From NCBI GenBank assembly GCA_012728095.1, contig JAAYFU010000034.1, forward strand, positions 1 through 53,016: a stretch of 53,016 bases of DNA, given 5' to 3'. The translations under genes and the position numbers were made by a program. The notes beneath the pieces were generated by a model. It had not been told where the DNA came from, did not search any database, and saw only the letters and a program-made list of their open reading frames with translations. Shown here one piece after another: positions 26,853 through 35,485 of this stretch. Source of the stretch: Clostridiaceae bacterium (GTDB lineage: Bacteria > Bacillota > Clostridia > DSM-8532). The first letter of the stretch is position 1. Every line of letters begins with the position of its first letter.

Positions 26853-27854
26853 ATGAAAAACAGAAAGATTCTCATCCTTTTACTCTGTTCCTTCATTGTA
26901 GTATCAACAGTCATTTCTGGCGGATGTACAAAAACGAGTAATATCGTACCGGAGAGTATATCCAGCCAAACCCCGACATCTAAACCGACTCATGAAGCTA
27001 TTACGGAAATAAAGGACACAGCTATTAAAATCACTGATATGACAGGCCGTGAAATTGTATTGGATGGACCGGTCACGCGGGTAGTCGCGCTTACTCCTTC
27101 CGATTGTGAAATTCTCTATGCAGTCGGGGCAGGCGAAACACTGGTAGGCCGGGGTGAATTCTGTGATTATCCGCAGGAGGTTTTGAATGTGCCTGTCGTG
27201 CAATCGGGAGTTAATACAAACCTGGAACAAATCATCAGTCTAAAACCACAGGTTCTGTTGATGAATACCATGGCACAGACTGAAGAACAGGTGGAAGCGC
27301 TTGAAGCGGCCGGAATAAAGGTAGTGGTATCCGCTGCTTATACTATTGAGGAAGTGTATGACTCGGTCTCCATGATTGGAGCGCTTATGAACAGGGAAGC
27401 CGAGGCAAAAGCTGTAATTGCCTCCATGAAAGAAACATTTGCCGAAGTTTCCGCAAAGGCATCTGATTTCGTGGGAAAAACCATATATTTTGAAGTCTCT
27501 CCCCTTGAGTACGGCCTGTGGACGGCAGGCAGCGGCACTTTCATGAATGAGATTGCAGAAATGATAGGTCTTAAAAACTGCTTTGCCGATGTGACCGGCT
27601 GGTGTGAGATTTCTGAAGAACAGGTGCTTGAGCGAAATCCCGACTATATATTGACAGTTGCGATGTATTTTGGCGAAGGAACAAGGCCGGAAGAAGAGAT
27701 CATGAACCGTAAAGGTTGGGAAAACGTGACTGCTGTCAAGAACAGGGCCGTTCTCAATCTATACAATAACGAGCTGTCCCGTCCTTCTCCGCGGCTTGCC
27801 GACGGCGCGAGAATGCTTTTTGATTTCATCAATGGCACGGCTGTAAAGGATTAA
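26853..27854 (+). CDS. btuF: Cobalamin/corrinoid ABC transporter substrate-binding lipoprotein
   Basis: A lipoprotein of 333 residues with lipobox VISGGC (Cys at about 25). A Thr/Pro/Ser linker is followed by a PeripBP-type binding fold: ITDMTGREIVLDGPVTRVVALTPSDCEILYAVG. Position under the B12 riboswitch and before FecCD-type permease and ATPase genes argues for corrinoid over iron-siderophore. Ribosome site AAGAAAGAGG. Confidence 0.9.
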   Translation: MKNRKILILLLCSFIVVSTVISGGCTKTSNIVPESISSQTPTSKPTHEAITEIKDTAIKITDMTGREIVLDGPVTRVVALTPSDCEILYAVGAGETLVGRGEFCDYPQEVLNVPVVQSGVNTNLEQIISLKPQVLLMNTMAQTEEQVEALEAAGIKVVVSAAYTIEEVYDSVSMIGALMNREAEAKAVIASMKETFAEVSAKASDFVGKTIYFEVSPLEYGLWTAGSGTFMNEIAEMIGLKNCFADVTGWCEISEEQVLERNPDYILTVAMYFGEGTRPEEEIMNRKGWENVTAVKNRAVLNLYNNELSRPSPRLADGARMLFDFINGTAVKD

Positions 27855-27923
27855 GAAGTCGATTAGATAAAGTTTAAGACTTTGATTAAAAAGGGATTTT
27901 CCGTCCCGTAATGGGGGATTTAA

Positions 27924-28964
27924 GTGATTAAAAAACAGGAAGGTTTTCGTATTTACGAATATATATTGTTTGCAGGGATAACATTCTTGGTTTTTATCCT
28001 TTGCGTATCTGTTGGCAGTGTCAGTGTGCCGCTAAAGGATATATTCACCATTATATGGAACTCTGTTTGGGGTATCCCGATTCCGGAGACAATCGCATCT
28101 CCGTCGATAATTCTGTCGGTACGGTTGCCGCGGGTCATTTGCGCTGCCCTTACCGGCGCATCACTTTCCCTTTGCGGCGGAGCGATGCAGGGATTACTGA
28201 GAAATCCCCTGGCAGACGGCTCCACGCTGGGAGTATCATCCGGCGCCGCGTTGGGCGCCGCCATTGCCATAGCGTTTGGCATAACCATGCCTTCTTTGCC
28301 TTTTGCAGGTACAATGGTCATGGCAATAGTATTTGCCTTCGTTTCTCTAATCGTAATACTTACCCTTGCATATAAAATGGATTTTTCGCTGTCTACCAAT
28401 ACGATAATTCTGATCGGGGTAATATATTCCATGTTCGTTTCCAGTATATTAGCCCTCATAATTACATTTGCGCCGGACAAAGTAAAACATATCACCTTCT
28501 GGACAATGGGGAGCCTGTCCGGCAGCAATTTTGACAATGCGCTGGTGTTGCTTTTTGCATTGGTCATATTCGGCGGAGGAATTGTTCTTCATGCCCGCGA
28601 ATTGAACGCCTTTGCCATCGGCGAAGAAAATGCATTGCATATTGGCGTGAATGTAAAGAGAGTTAAACTTTTAATCATGATTTTTGTTTCCGGACTCATA
28701 GGCGTATGCGTATCAATCGGAGGGTCCATAGGATTTATCGGGCTGGTGACACCGCATATCGTAAGGATGATTACAGGTCCTAACCATAAAAGGCTTCTTC
28801 CTGCTTCACTTTTCGGAGGAGCGACTTTCCTGATGCTGGCCGACCTGGTTGCCAGGGTCCTGCTTAATCCGCTGGAACTGCCAATCGGTGTGGTTACGTC
28901 CTTTGTCGGAGCAATTCTGTTCGTCTATATATTTTATACTTCAAGGAGGAAAACCCATGCTTGA
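27924..28964 (+). CDS. btuC: Cobalamin ABC transporter permease (FecCD family)
   Basis: 346 residues, about ten helices. Start GTG 27924 after GGGGGATT. The family motifs are clear: SVRLPRVICAALTGASLSLCGGAMQGLLRNPLADGSTLGVSSGAALG and, near the end, GFIGLVTPHIVRMITG for ATPase contact. The 3' end overlaps the ATPase gene by 8 nt. Confidence 0.93.
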   Translation: MIKKQEGFRIYEYILFAGITFLVFILCVSVGSVSVPLKDIFTIIWNSVWGIPIPETIASPSIILSVRLPRVICAALTGASLSLCGGAMQGLLRNPLADGSTLGVSSGAALGAAIAIAFGITMPSLPFAGTMVMAIVFAFVSLIVILTLAYKMDFSLSTNTIILIGVIYSMFVSSILALIITFAPDKVKHITFWTMGSLSGSNFDNALVLLFALVIFGGGIVLHARELNAFAIGEENALHIGVNVKRVKLLIMIFVSGLIGVCVSIGGSIGFIGLVTPHIVRMITGPNHKRLLPASLFGGATFLMLADLVARVLLNPLELPIGVVTSFVGAILFVYIFYTSRRKTHA

Positions 28965-29712
28965 AGTAAAGAACCTGAAAGTACGGTACGGTAACCTCAC
29001 GATTGTTGACGATGTCAGTTTTTCTATCAATGAGGGGCAATGGCTGATGATTGTAGGCCCAAACGGTGCCGGGAAAAGTACCATAATAAGGGCCGTATCA
29101 CAAGGCGCGCCGTATACCGGAGAAGTGTTTTTATACGATAAAAAGATAGAGGAATACAAACCCTATGAGCGGGCGAGAATAATCGGAGTCCTGGCCCAAA
29201 GCAACTATGTCAACTATCCTTTTACAGTGCGGGAGGTTATCCGGCTGGGGCGTTACGCTTATGCTCCCGGCATATTCTCCCGCCAGAGCGAAGAGGATGA
29301 AAGATATATTTCAGAAGCCATTGAAATGACAGGGCTTGGATCTCTGCTGAATAAATCGGTCTTGACCCTGTCAGGGGGAGAGCTTCAGCGGGTCTTCCTG
29401 GCCCAGCTTTTTGCTCAGAACCCGAGGATCCTTCTTTTGGATGAGCCTACAAATCACCTTGACCTTTTGTATCAGAAACAGGTATTCGCACTGATACAAG
29501 ATTGGCTGAAAACTCCGGGCAGGGCGGTCGTATCGGTGGTACATGACTTAAGCCTTGCCAGGGCGTACGGCCGGCAGGCATTGCTGCTTGACAAGGGAAA
29601 AATAAAAGCGTTGGGGGATATTGATGAGGTGCTGAATCCCAAAAATCTGGATATGGTGTATTCTATGGATGTGTATGCATGGATGCGCAGTAAGCTTGAA
29701 CAATGGAGATAA
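28957..29712 (+). CDS. btuD: Cobalamin ABC transporter ATPase
   Basis: 251 residues from ATG 28957 (AAGGAGG 9 nt upstream, inside the end of btuC). Walker A GPNGAGKST, signature LSGGELQRV, Walker B ILLLDEPTNHLD, switch VVHDLS. A longer open frame to 28849 is a shadow of btuC. Completes the BtuFCD importer. Confidence 0.93.
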   Translation: MLEVKNLKVRYGNLTIVDDVSFSINEGQWLMIVGPNGAGKSTIIRAVSQGAPYTGEVFLYDKKIEEYKPYERARIIGVLAQSNYVNYPFTVREVIRLGRYAYAPGIFSRQSEEDERYISEAIEMTGLGSLLNKSVLTLSGGELQRVFLAQLFAQNPRILLLDEPTNHLDLLYQKQVFALIQDWLKTPGRAVVSVVHDLSLARAYGRQALLLDKGKIKALGDIDEVLNPKNLDMVYSMDVYAWMRSKLEQWR

Positions 29713-29732
29713 GAAAGAAGGGAACTTTGGAA

Positions 29733-30770
29733 ATGGATTATATAGTACAAATCAAAAACATAAAGGATCTGGACAAGGCATCAATGGAAAAAGCAAAGGC
29801 GAGATGGGACAATATCGCAAAGCCGGTAGGCAGTTTAGGAGAATTTGAGGACTTAGTAGTGAAACTGGCGGGCATTGCAGGAAGCGCTGACGTAAACCTG
29901 GATAAAAAGGCGGTAATCGTGATGTGCGCCGATAATGGCGTGCTTGCACAAGGGGTTGCCCAAACGCCGGGCAAGATTACTGCTGTAATGGCAGGTTTTA
30001 TTGCCGATAAACGTTCTTCGGTATGTATAATGGCAAAAAAAGCGAATGCGGATATTATCGCTGTGGATATGGGCATGTTCACCCGGATAAGCAACAAGAA
30101 TATCCTGGATCGCCATATAGCCGACGGAACGAACGATTTTACCCAAGGCCCTGCCATGACGAAGGAGCAAGCCCAAAAGGCTATTCAGATCGGTATTGAA
30201 CTGGTAAAGGATTGCAAAGAAAAAGGTTATAAAATAATAGCCACGGGCGAAATGGGCATCGGCAACACTACCACTTCAAGCGCTGTCGCCTCTGTGCTTC
30301 TTGGTTTGAGTGTCGAAAAGGCAACCGGTCGTGGAGCTGGACTCTCGGATGAGGGCCTGGCCAGGAAGATCAATGCCATAAAACGGGGAATAGAGATAAA
30401 CAAACCTGATGAAACCGATGCTTTTGACGTATTGCACAAACTGGGAGGATTTGATATAGCCGGACTTTGCGGTGTCTTTATTGGCGGTGCCATCTACGGC
30501 ATCCCTGTGGTAATTGACGGGTTTATAAGCTCGGTGTCTGCGCTTGTTGCAGAAAGGATATGTCCCGGAGCCAGAAACTATATGATACCAAGCCATGTTT
30601 CCGCAGAGCCGGCATGCAAAGCCGTGCTGGAAGAGCTGGGACTGCATCCTGTAATACATGCCGGGATGCGGCTTGGAGAAGGCACCGGCGCGGTTGCGGT
30701 ATTGCCTCTTATTGATATGGCGCTGGCGGTTTATCATGACCTAATGACTTTTAAAGATATTGGAATGTAG
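29733..30770 (+). CDS. cobT: Nicotinate-nucleotide--dimethylbenzimidazole phosphoribosyltransferase
   Basis: Makes alpha-ribazole 5'-phosphate, the lower-ligand precursor of cobalamin. 345 residues from ATG 29733; an earlier ATG (29703) has no ribosome site. Typical blocks are PVGSLGEFEDL, CADNGVLAQGV, TGEMGIGNTTTSSA and the C-terminal MRLGEGTGAVAV, which carries the catalytic Glu. Part of the lower-ligand assembly genes behind btuFCD. Confidence 0.94.
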   Translation: MDYIVQIKNIKDLDKASMEKAKARWDNIAKPVGSLGEFEDLVVKLAGIAGSADVNLDKKAVIVMCADNGVLAQGVAQTPGKITAVMAGFIADKRSSVCIMAKKANADIIAVDMGMFTRISNKNILDRHIADGTNDFTQGPAMTKEQAQKAIQIGIELVKDCKEKGYKIIATGEMGIGNTTTSSAVASVLLGLSVEKATGRGAGLSDEGLARKINAIKRGIEINKPDETDAFDVLHKLGGFDIAGLCGVFIGGAIYGIPVVIDGFISSVSALVAERICPGARNYMIPSHVSAEPACKAVLEELGLHPVIHAGMRLGEGTGAVAVLPLIDMALAVYHDLMTFKDIGM

Positions 30771-30779
30771 GTGAGCCTA

Positions 30780-31301
30780 ATGCGGATACTGCTGACCGGA
30801 GGATCGGCCTGCGGAAAAAGCACATATGCGGAAAAGCTTGCGATGCGTTTTTCAACTCCCCGTTATTATATTGCCACCATGAGGATTTATGACGAAGAAA
30901 GCCGGAAAAAGGTTGAACGGCACCGGCAAATGCGCAAGACAAAAAATTTTATAACCATCGAACGCGATACCGATATTCATTTAATTGAATTATCCCGCCG
31001 CGGTACCGTATTATTGGAATGCATGTGCAACTTGACTGCAAATGAGATGTTTGACCGTTATGGAAATATCACGGATGTGTATAACAAGATTATTTCCGGT
31101 ATTGAATCCCTTGCTTCCCAATGTGAAAACCTTATTGTCGTGACCAATGATGTGGGCAGCGACGGCGGGAAATACGATGAAAGCACACAAGAGTATATAA
31201 GAACTCTTGGCAGGCTTAATATTTCACTGGCGGAGCGTTTTGACTGTGTTTATGAGATGGTATGCGGTATACCCATCGTTTTGAAAGGAAGATTATTATG
31301 A
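30780..31301 (+). CDS. cobU: Adenosylcobinamide kinase/guanylyltransferase
   Basis: Activates adenosylcobinamide to its GDP form. 173 residues from ATG 30780 (AGGTGAG 4 nt upstream; a GTG lies at 30771). P-loop LTGGSACGKSTYAEKL, the nucleotide-accepting His region in VERHRQMRKTKNF, and VTNDVGSDGGKY. The family's NEVG block here is NDVG. A second, shorter CobU-like gene lies after cobS. The stop overlaps the start of cobS. Confidence 0.9.
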   Translation: MRILLTGGSACGKSTYAEKLAMRFSTPRYYIATMRIYDEESRKKVERHRQMRKTKNFITIERDTDIHLIELSRRGTVLLECMCNLTANEMFDRYGNITDVYNKIISGIESLASQCENLIVVTNDVGSDGGKYDESTQEYIRTLGRLNISLAERFDCVYEMVCGIPIVLKGRLL

Positions 31302-32074
31302 GTTTTTTGCGGTCCATTGCTCTTGGATTTGCGATGTTTTCCAGGATTCCCATGCCCCGTGTTGAATGGACAAAAGAAAACATGCGGTATATGATCTGCG
31401 CATTTCCTTTTGTAGGCATGGTCATCGGCCTGCTTGTGTGGGTTTGGTTACGGTTGAGCAATTTACTGGCATTAGGAACCATTATCTTTGCTGCAGGACT
31501 AACATGTATACCCATAGCAGCAACGGGTGGTATCCATCTTGACGGGTTCTGTGATACGGTGGATGCGCTTGCCAGCAATGCTGAACCGGAAAAAAAACGT
31601 GAGATATTAAAAGATCCACATACCGGGGCGTTCGCAGTTATATTCGTATGTGCCTATCTGCTTGCATATTTTGCCCTTTGTACTGAGATCCCCCGTGAAG
31701 TCGACGCAGTATGGATTTTGGGAATAATACATATAATGATACGTTCAACGGTGGGATTCGGAGTCCTGTATTATCCCGCAATAAACTCCCAGGGATTGTT
31801 TTTCACGATCAGCAGTTCCAGCCGCAGGAAAAGTGCCGCCATCATTCTCTGCTTAATATTCGCGTCGTGTGCGGCAATACTGACGTTAATCGACGGATTA
31901 TTCATGGGTATAGTAATAACGATGGTTACAATTATTTGCGCCATTTATATTTATTTCATGTCTAAAAATAAGTTTGGCGGCATGAGCGGAGATATTTCCG
32001 GATACTGGCTGCAAATTGCCGAACTTGCGGCGCTGGCTGCATTTATTATGGTAAGAAAGGCGGAAAGTATATGA
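31298..32074 (+). CDS. cobS: Adenosylcobinamide-GDP ribazoletransferase (cobalamin synthase)
   Basis: A membrane enzyme that joins alpha-ribazole to adenosylcobinamide-GDP. 258 residues from ATG 31298 (AAGGAAG upstream) with six to seven helices. The Mg-binding motif GGIHLDGFCDTVDAL is present near residue 75. Overlaps cobU (4 nt) and the next gene (4 nt), a tightly coupled unit. Confidence 0.93.
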   Translation: MSFLRSIALGFAMFSRIPMPRVEWTKENMRYMICAFPFVGMVIGLLVWVWLRLSNLLALGTIIFAAGLTCIPIAATGGIHLDGFCDTVDALASNAEPEKKREILKDPHTGAFAVIFVCAYLLAYFALCTEIPREVDAVWILGIIHIMIRSTVGFGVLYYPAINSQGLFFTISSSSRRKSAAIILCLIFASCAAILTLIDGLFMGIVITMVTIICAIYIYFMSKNKFGGMSGDISGYWLQIAELAALAAFIMVRKAESI

Positions 32075-32415
32075 TATTGGTAGTTGGCGCAATTGCGTCC
32101 GGGAAAAAGGAGTATGTTAAATCTCTCGGCTATTCTGACTCAGATATTGCCGATGCCATATTGGACGAGCGCCCTGTATTATACAACCTGCAGGACATGG
32201 TATTCTCCGACCCGGAAGGAAGCGGGAACCTATACGATGCGCTCCTGAAAAAAGAAGTTGTAATTTGCAACGAGGTGGGAAGCGGAATCATTCCGGTTGA
32301 CGAAACTGAACGGAAAGCGCGGGAAGCTACCGGCAGGCTTTGCAACCGTCTTGCGCAGGCGGCGGAGCGGGTGGTACGCCTCGTTTGTGGTATTCCTGTC
32401 GTTATAAAGGGGTAA
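32071..32415 (+). CDS. Mini-CobU: CobU-like protein lacking the middle region
   Basis: 114 residues. A shortened P-loop-like start, VVGAIASGKKEYVKSLGY, is followed directly by a C-terminal half matching CobU: VICNEVGSGIIPVDETERKAREATGRLCNRLAQAAERVVRLVCGIPVVIKG. The region of CobU with the nucleotide-accepting His is absent. This C-terminal half looks closer to classical CobU than the same part of the full-length gene at 30780. It may be a kinase-only or regulatory partner. Overlaps cobS by 4 nt. Confidence 0.8.
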   Translation: MILVVGAIASGKKEYVKSLGYSDSDIADAILDERPVLYNLQDMVFSDPEGSGNLYDALLKKEVVICNEVGSGIIPVDETERKAREATGRLCNRLAQAAERVVRLVCGIPVVIKG

Positions 32416-32419
32416 GGAT

Positions 32420-33019
32420 ATGAGAATCATACTTATGCGGCACGGTATAACTGAGGGGAATTTACATAGACGGTATAATGGCAGGACTGACGAACCGCTG
32501 TGTGAAGAGGGAATTTTGCATGCACAGGCCGCAGGTGTTTTAAGCAATATGGCACATGTTTATGTAAGCCCAATGAAGCGGGCAATTCAAACGGCAAGAA
32601 TTTGCTTTCCAAATGCGCAAATGCACATTATCGAGGATTTGCGGGAGATGGATTTCGGGGATTTTGAGGGGCGTACCGTTGATGAACTGGCATGTGATGC
32701 AGCTTATCTTGAATGGGTCAAGGGGAACTGTGAAGGGGAATGTCCCAACGGGGAAAGCATCGCTTCTTTTCAGAAGCGTGTACTGGCAGCTTTTGATATT
32801 GTTATTCGTGATGCCATTGAACGACAGTTGAAAGAGCTGGCTATAGTTGCGCATGGCGGCAGTATTATGGCTATTATGTCAAAATTTGCCGAACCGGCCA
32901 GCAATTATTATGATTGGTATGTACCCAACTGCTGTGGCTATGAAATAATCGTAGACCAGAAAACATGGGAGGTTATACCGCGTTTTTCAGGTCATAAGTA
33001 TTTTGAAAGATTGAGATGA
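32420..33019 (+). CDS. cobC: Alpha-ribazole phosphatase (histidine phosphatase)
   Basis: Removes the 5'-phosphate in lower-ligand assembly. 199 residues, catalytic RHG in LMRHGITEGN (His8), second block YVSPMKRAIQTA, acidic residue in LREMDFGDFEG, last His in VAHGGSIMAI. Five nt after mini-cobU. A generic phosphoglycerate-mutase role is possible, but position supports CobC. Last gene of the B12 operon. Confidence 0.88.
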   Translation: MRIILMRHGITEGNLHRRYNGRTDEPLCEEGILHAQAAGVLSNMAHVYVSPMKRAIQTARICFPNAQMHIIEDLREMDFGDFEGRTVDELACDAAYLEWVKGNCEGECPNGESIASFQKRVLAAFDIVIRDAIERQLKELAIVAHGGSIMAIMSKFAEPASNYYDWYVPNCCGYEIIVDQKTWEVIPRFSGHKYFERLR

Positions 33020-33488
33020 CGAAACTTTACATAGACAGAGAGTTGATTCTCACGTCTTTTCATGTCGGTCTTCACAGATATCTAAAGCATGTTGTACTTT
33101 ATATTTAGTTAATTTAATCAGCAATATCAAAATAAGCGCAAATAAGAGTAATGTAAGTGAAGAACCCCATATTGTGCAGATAGGCTTTTTATTTAATAAA
33201 TTATAAAACCGCTTACAATAATAAAACCAACAAAAGGAATAAAAAAATGAAGCAAATGATTAAAATCAAATCTCATCATACAAACGCTTAGGGACAATCC
33301 CCCAGGAGCCTTATTACTTCCATAGGGAATGCTCCAAATAAAAATACTCCCTTCTGGTATCTTACAACTGATCATTACCAGAAAAGAGTATTTTTTCTTA
33401 ATTATCATGTACAAAGATTATTACAGTCTCGTACCATTGTTGCATTCGTTTTTCGATATATGGATGATGCGTTTATATTATTATTTAA
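33020..33488. other. 469-nt stretch without an intact gene; possible decayed membrane-protein gene
   Basis: No intact gene. On the minus strand one frame reads a hydrophobic tail ending FIPFVGFIIVSGFIIY (stop near 33193). Another frame, directly downstream, reads CTIWGSSLTLLLFALILILLIKLTKYK and on to a stop near 33045, with no start codon. Together they look like a two-helix protein broken by a frameshift. A hairpin with T-tail lies at 33343-33397. Confidence 0.4.
33343..33397 (+). terminator. Hairpin terminator downstream of the B12 operon
   Basis: AATACTC (33343-33349) with GAGTATT (33386-33392) and, inside, TCTGGTA with TACCAGA, followed by TTTT. It may end B12 operon transcripts, or the decayed unit. 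Confidence 0.6.
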
Positions 33489-34199
33489 TTATTTAGACAG
33501 ACCCAATACTACCGGTGTAGACCTATATCCAATCCCCATACGGTCAATACCCATATCTATCAGTTTCAGAAAATGTTCTCTGGTTCTGATGCAACCTGAA
33601 CCTTTGATTTTGCAGCGGCCTTTTGCTGTGTCCATCATAATCTGGATTACTTCCGGAGTAGCGCCTTTTACTTCTCCTCCCGTATAGAATCCTGTGGATG
33701 TTTTGGCAAAATCAGCGCCTGCATTACATATAACTTCAGTTCCTTTTATTATCTGCTCAACAGTAAGAGCATCTGTTTCCAAAATAACTTTTACAGCGGC
33801 GCCATATTTATGACAAACTTCTGTAACGGCCTTAATATCTTTCTCTACCTCATCGTACAGTCCGCTTCTCAGCCATCCGTAATTGGCAACTATATCAACT
33901 TCGAATATATCTCCGCCTTTTAAGCAGTCCTCAACCTGATATATTCTCGACTGTGTACTTGACAGACCAAAAGGAAAATCACATACAACACAAATCTTCG
34001 TTTCCGTTCCCTTTGTCATCTCACGGGCTATGTCCAAAGATGTCGGATTAATGCAAACCGTTTTACAACCAAAGTCAATACCTTCCTGTATGTATCTTCT
34101 AATTTCAGCTTGAGTAAACTCAGGTTTCAGGACCGATTGATCAATATAAGACGCCAACTCTTTTACTGTCATTTCACTTGCTTTTTTTACAGGTTTCAT
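33489..34199 (-). CDS. deoC: DeoC-family aldolase (deoxyribose-phosphate aldolase)
   Basis: The family cleaves 2-deoxy-D-ribose 5-phosphate to glyceraldehyde-3-phosphate and acetaldehyde through a Schiff base. 236 residues from ATG 34199 (AAGGAG 8 nt upstream). The catalytic Lys is in FAKTSTGF (Lys166), the relay Asp in FEVDIVANYG (Asp102), and the second Lys in KIKGSGCIRT (Lys199), where most relatives have KxAGGIR. It sits alone with its own promoter and an operator shared with the glycyl radical operon. No nucleoside phosphorylase or deoxyribomutase gene is near, arguing against plain nucleoside catabolism. Confidence 0.88.
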   Translation of the reverse strand: MKPVKKASEMTVKELASYIDQSVLKPEFTQAEIRRYIQEGIDFGCKTVCINPTSLDIAREMTKGTETKICVVCDFPFGLSSTQSRIYQVEDCLKGGDIFEVDIVANYGWLRSGLYDEVEKDIKAVTEVCHKYGAAVKVILETDALTVEQIIKGTEVICNAGADFAKTSTGFYTGGEVKGATPEVIQIMMDTAKGRCKIKGSGCIRTREHFLKLIDMGIDRMGIGYRSTPVVLGLSK

Positions 34200-34242
34200 A
34201 ATATTACTCCTTTCACAGTATGCTTGGCCCGAATGTATTATT

Positions 34243-34285
34243 TGTATGATACATTTATTATATATACTGAAATACATAAAATCAA
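34243..34285 (-). promoter_or_regulatory. deoC promoter with TGTATNATACA operator
   Basis: Read on the minus strand: -35 TTGATT (34280-34285), 17-nt spacer, -10 TATAAT (34257-34262), then 3 nt and the palindrome TGTATCATACA (34243-34253). The operator covers the expected transcription start, a repressor-roadblock layout. The same arrangement precedes the importer operon. Confidence 0.75.
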
Positions 34286-34290
34286 GTATA

Positions 34291-34326
34291 ATTTATACAG
34301 GTAATAATAATACCTGTATAAATTAA
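34291..34326. repeat. Perfect 14-bp inverted repeat between gntR and deoC
   Basis: AATTTATACAGGTA and TACCTGTATAAATT flank a 7-nt AT spacer. It overlaps the upstream edge of the deoC promoter. No T-run follows on the minus strand, so a DNA operator is as likely as a gntR terminator. Confidence 0.65.
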
Positions 34327-34376
34327 TGGATAATTAAACATTTAATCTTAACCGGAAATACAATCATGAATTAGGC

Positions 34377-35186
34377 TTATACGTTAAGACGCCTCTGAAA
34401 TTCTATTATATTTTTGTTTACAGTGTTATTTCTGTAGAGGTCAAGAATAAAAATGCATTTATCTGCACGGGTGATAGATGTAGTAAACTCAAACACATAT
34501 CCTGTTTCAAGATAAGATATACGTTCAATTTTAAAACCCGGTTCCTTTGCCTTGCATTTGAGACGTTTTGCATTTTCACTGCTTATCAGGATGGCTTCAA
34601 TTGTTTCAACAGCATGGTAAAGATGGAGTTTATAATAGTTGGTCAGTATATTATATAATGATGCCGTCGAAAAATCGTATTTTTCAATACCATGGCATAA
34701 ATAATAAGGTATGTATGATGTTTCAAGTATTATGGGCTCATTATTCGCGCAACGAAGTCTTTTCAGGAGAAAGGCCTTTGATTGTCCGCGTGGAAGCTGA
34801 AGAAGAGTGGCAATGCTTTCTTCCACATCGACAACCTTGCACTGAAGTACAGTAGAACTGGGGATTGCACCGGCATTTCTGATATTTTCAGTGAAATTAT
34901 ACATATAGTTGATATTTCGTTTCAACTTCTGTTCGGCAATATATGATCCTTTTCCTCTGTATCGAATAAGCAGACCTTCCTCTACTAAACGATCCATGGC
35001 CTGACGGATAGTTGTTCTGCTTACATTTAAAATGTCGCATAATTTATTTTCAGTAAACATCTTATCCCCTGGTTTCAAGACACCTGCCTGTATTTGGATT
35101 TTAATATACGCTGCAAGCTGCTCATAAAGAGGTGTGTTACTTTCAGGCGAAAATTTGAAAGTTTTCTTGAAATACTCAACATCCAT
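34377..35186 (-). CDS. GntR-family regulator with UTRA sensor domain (HutC subfamily)
   Basis: 269 residues. N-terminal winged helix (about 15-80): LYEQLAAYIKIQIQAGVLKPGDKM, then ENKLCDILNVSRTTIRQAMDRLVEEGLLIRYRGKGSYI. The UTRA ligand domain spans about 100-260 and includes FLLKRLRCANNEPIILETSYIP. Such proteins usually repress sugar or sugar-phosphate genes and release DNA on ligand binding. It lies between deoC (same strand) and the divergent importer operon, whose promoters share TGTATNATACA, the probable site. GGGGGA precedes ATG 35186. Confidence 0.9.
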   Translation of the reverse strand: MDVEYFKKTFKFSPESNTPLYEQLAAYIKIQIQAGVLKPGDKMFTENKLCDILNVSRTTIRQAMDRLVEEGLLIRYRGKGSYIAEQKLKRNINYMYNFTENIRNAGAIPSSTVLQCKVVDVEESIATLLQLPRGQSKAFLLKRLRCANNEPIILETSYIPYYLCHGIEKYDFSTASLYNILTNYYKLHLYHAVETIEAILISSENAKRLKCKAKEPGFKIERISYLETGYVFEFTTSITRADKCIFILDLYRNNTVNKNIIEFQRRLNV

Positions 35187-35403
35187 TCGTTTGTTCCCCC
35201 ATCTGTGCCACAGTTATAGTTCTTTAATATATTTCAATTTTATATATCATGTTGTTGAAATGTTATCTCCCACATTTTACAACTAATGATATATAAAAGT
35301 TTTAAATAATTTTTTGTTTATTTACATTTCTAGTAAACAATTTACAAATAATTTCTTCATATTGCAACTGTTTTAATAAATTTTATTTTTCATTTAAACG
35401 ATA

Positions 35404-35447
35404 TGGACAAATATAACCGTTAGTGCTATAATCATTGTATCATACAA
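35404..35447 (+). promoter_or_regulatory. Promoter and TTGTATCATACAA operator of the glycyl radical operon
   Basis: -35 TGGACA (35404-35409), exactly 17 nt, -10 TATAAT (35427-35432), then a perfect palindrome TTGTATCATACAA (35435-35447) over the start region. It matches the deoC operator in sequence and in place. The 298-nt gntR-importer gap is otherwise AT-rich with no further gene. Confidence 0.8.
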
Positions 35448-35485
35448 ATAGTACAAATGCATCAATTATTTTTAGGGGGATCAAC

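Noticed and set aside
33489-34199. deoC as part of nucleoside salvage
   Set aside because: No pyrimidine-nucleoside phosphorylase, cytidine deaminase or phosphopentomutase gene is near, and its operator matches the radical-enzyme operon.
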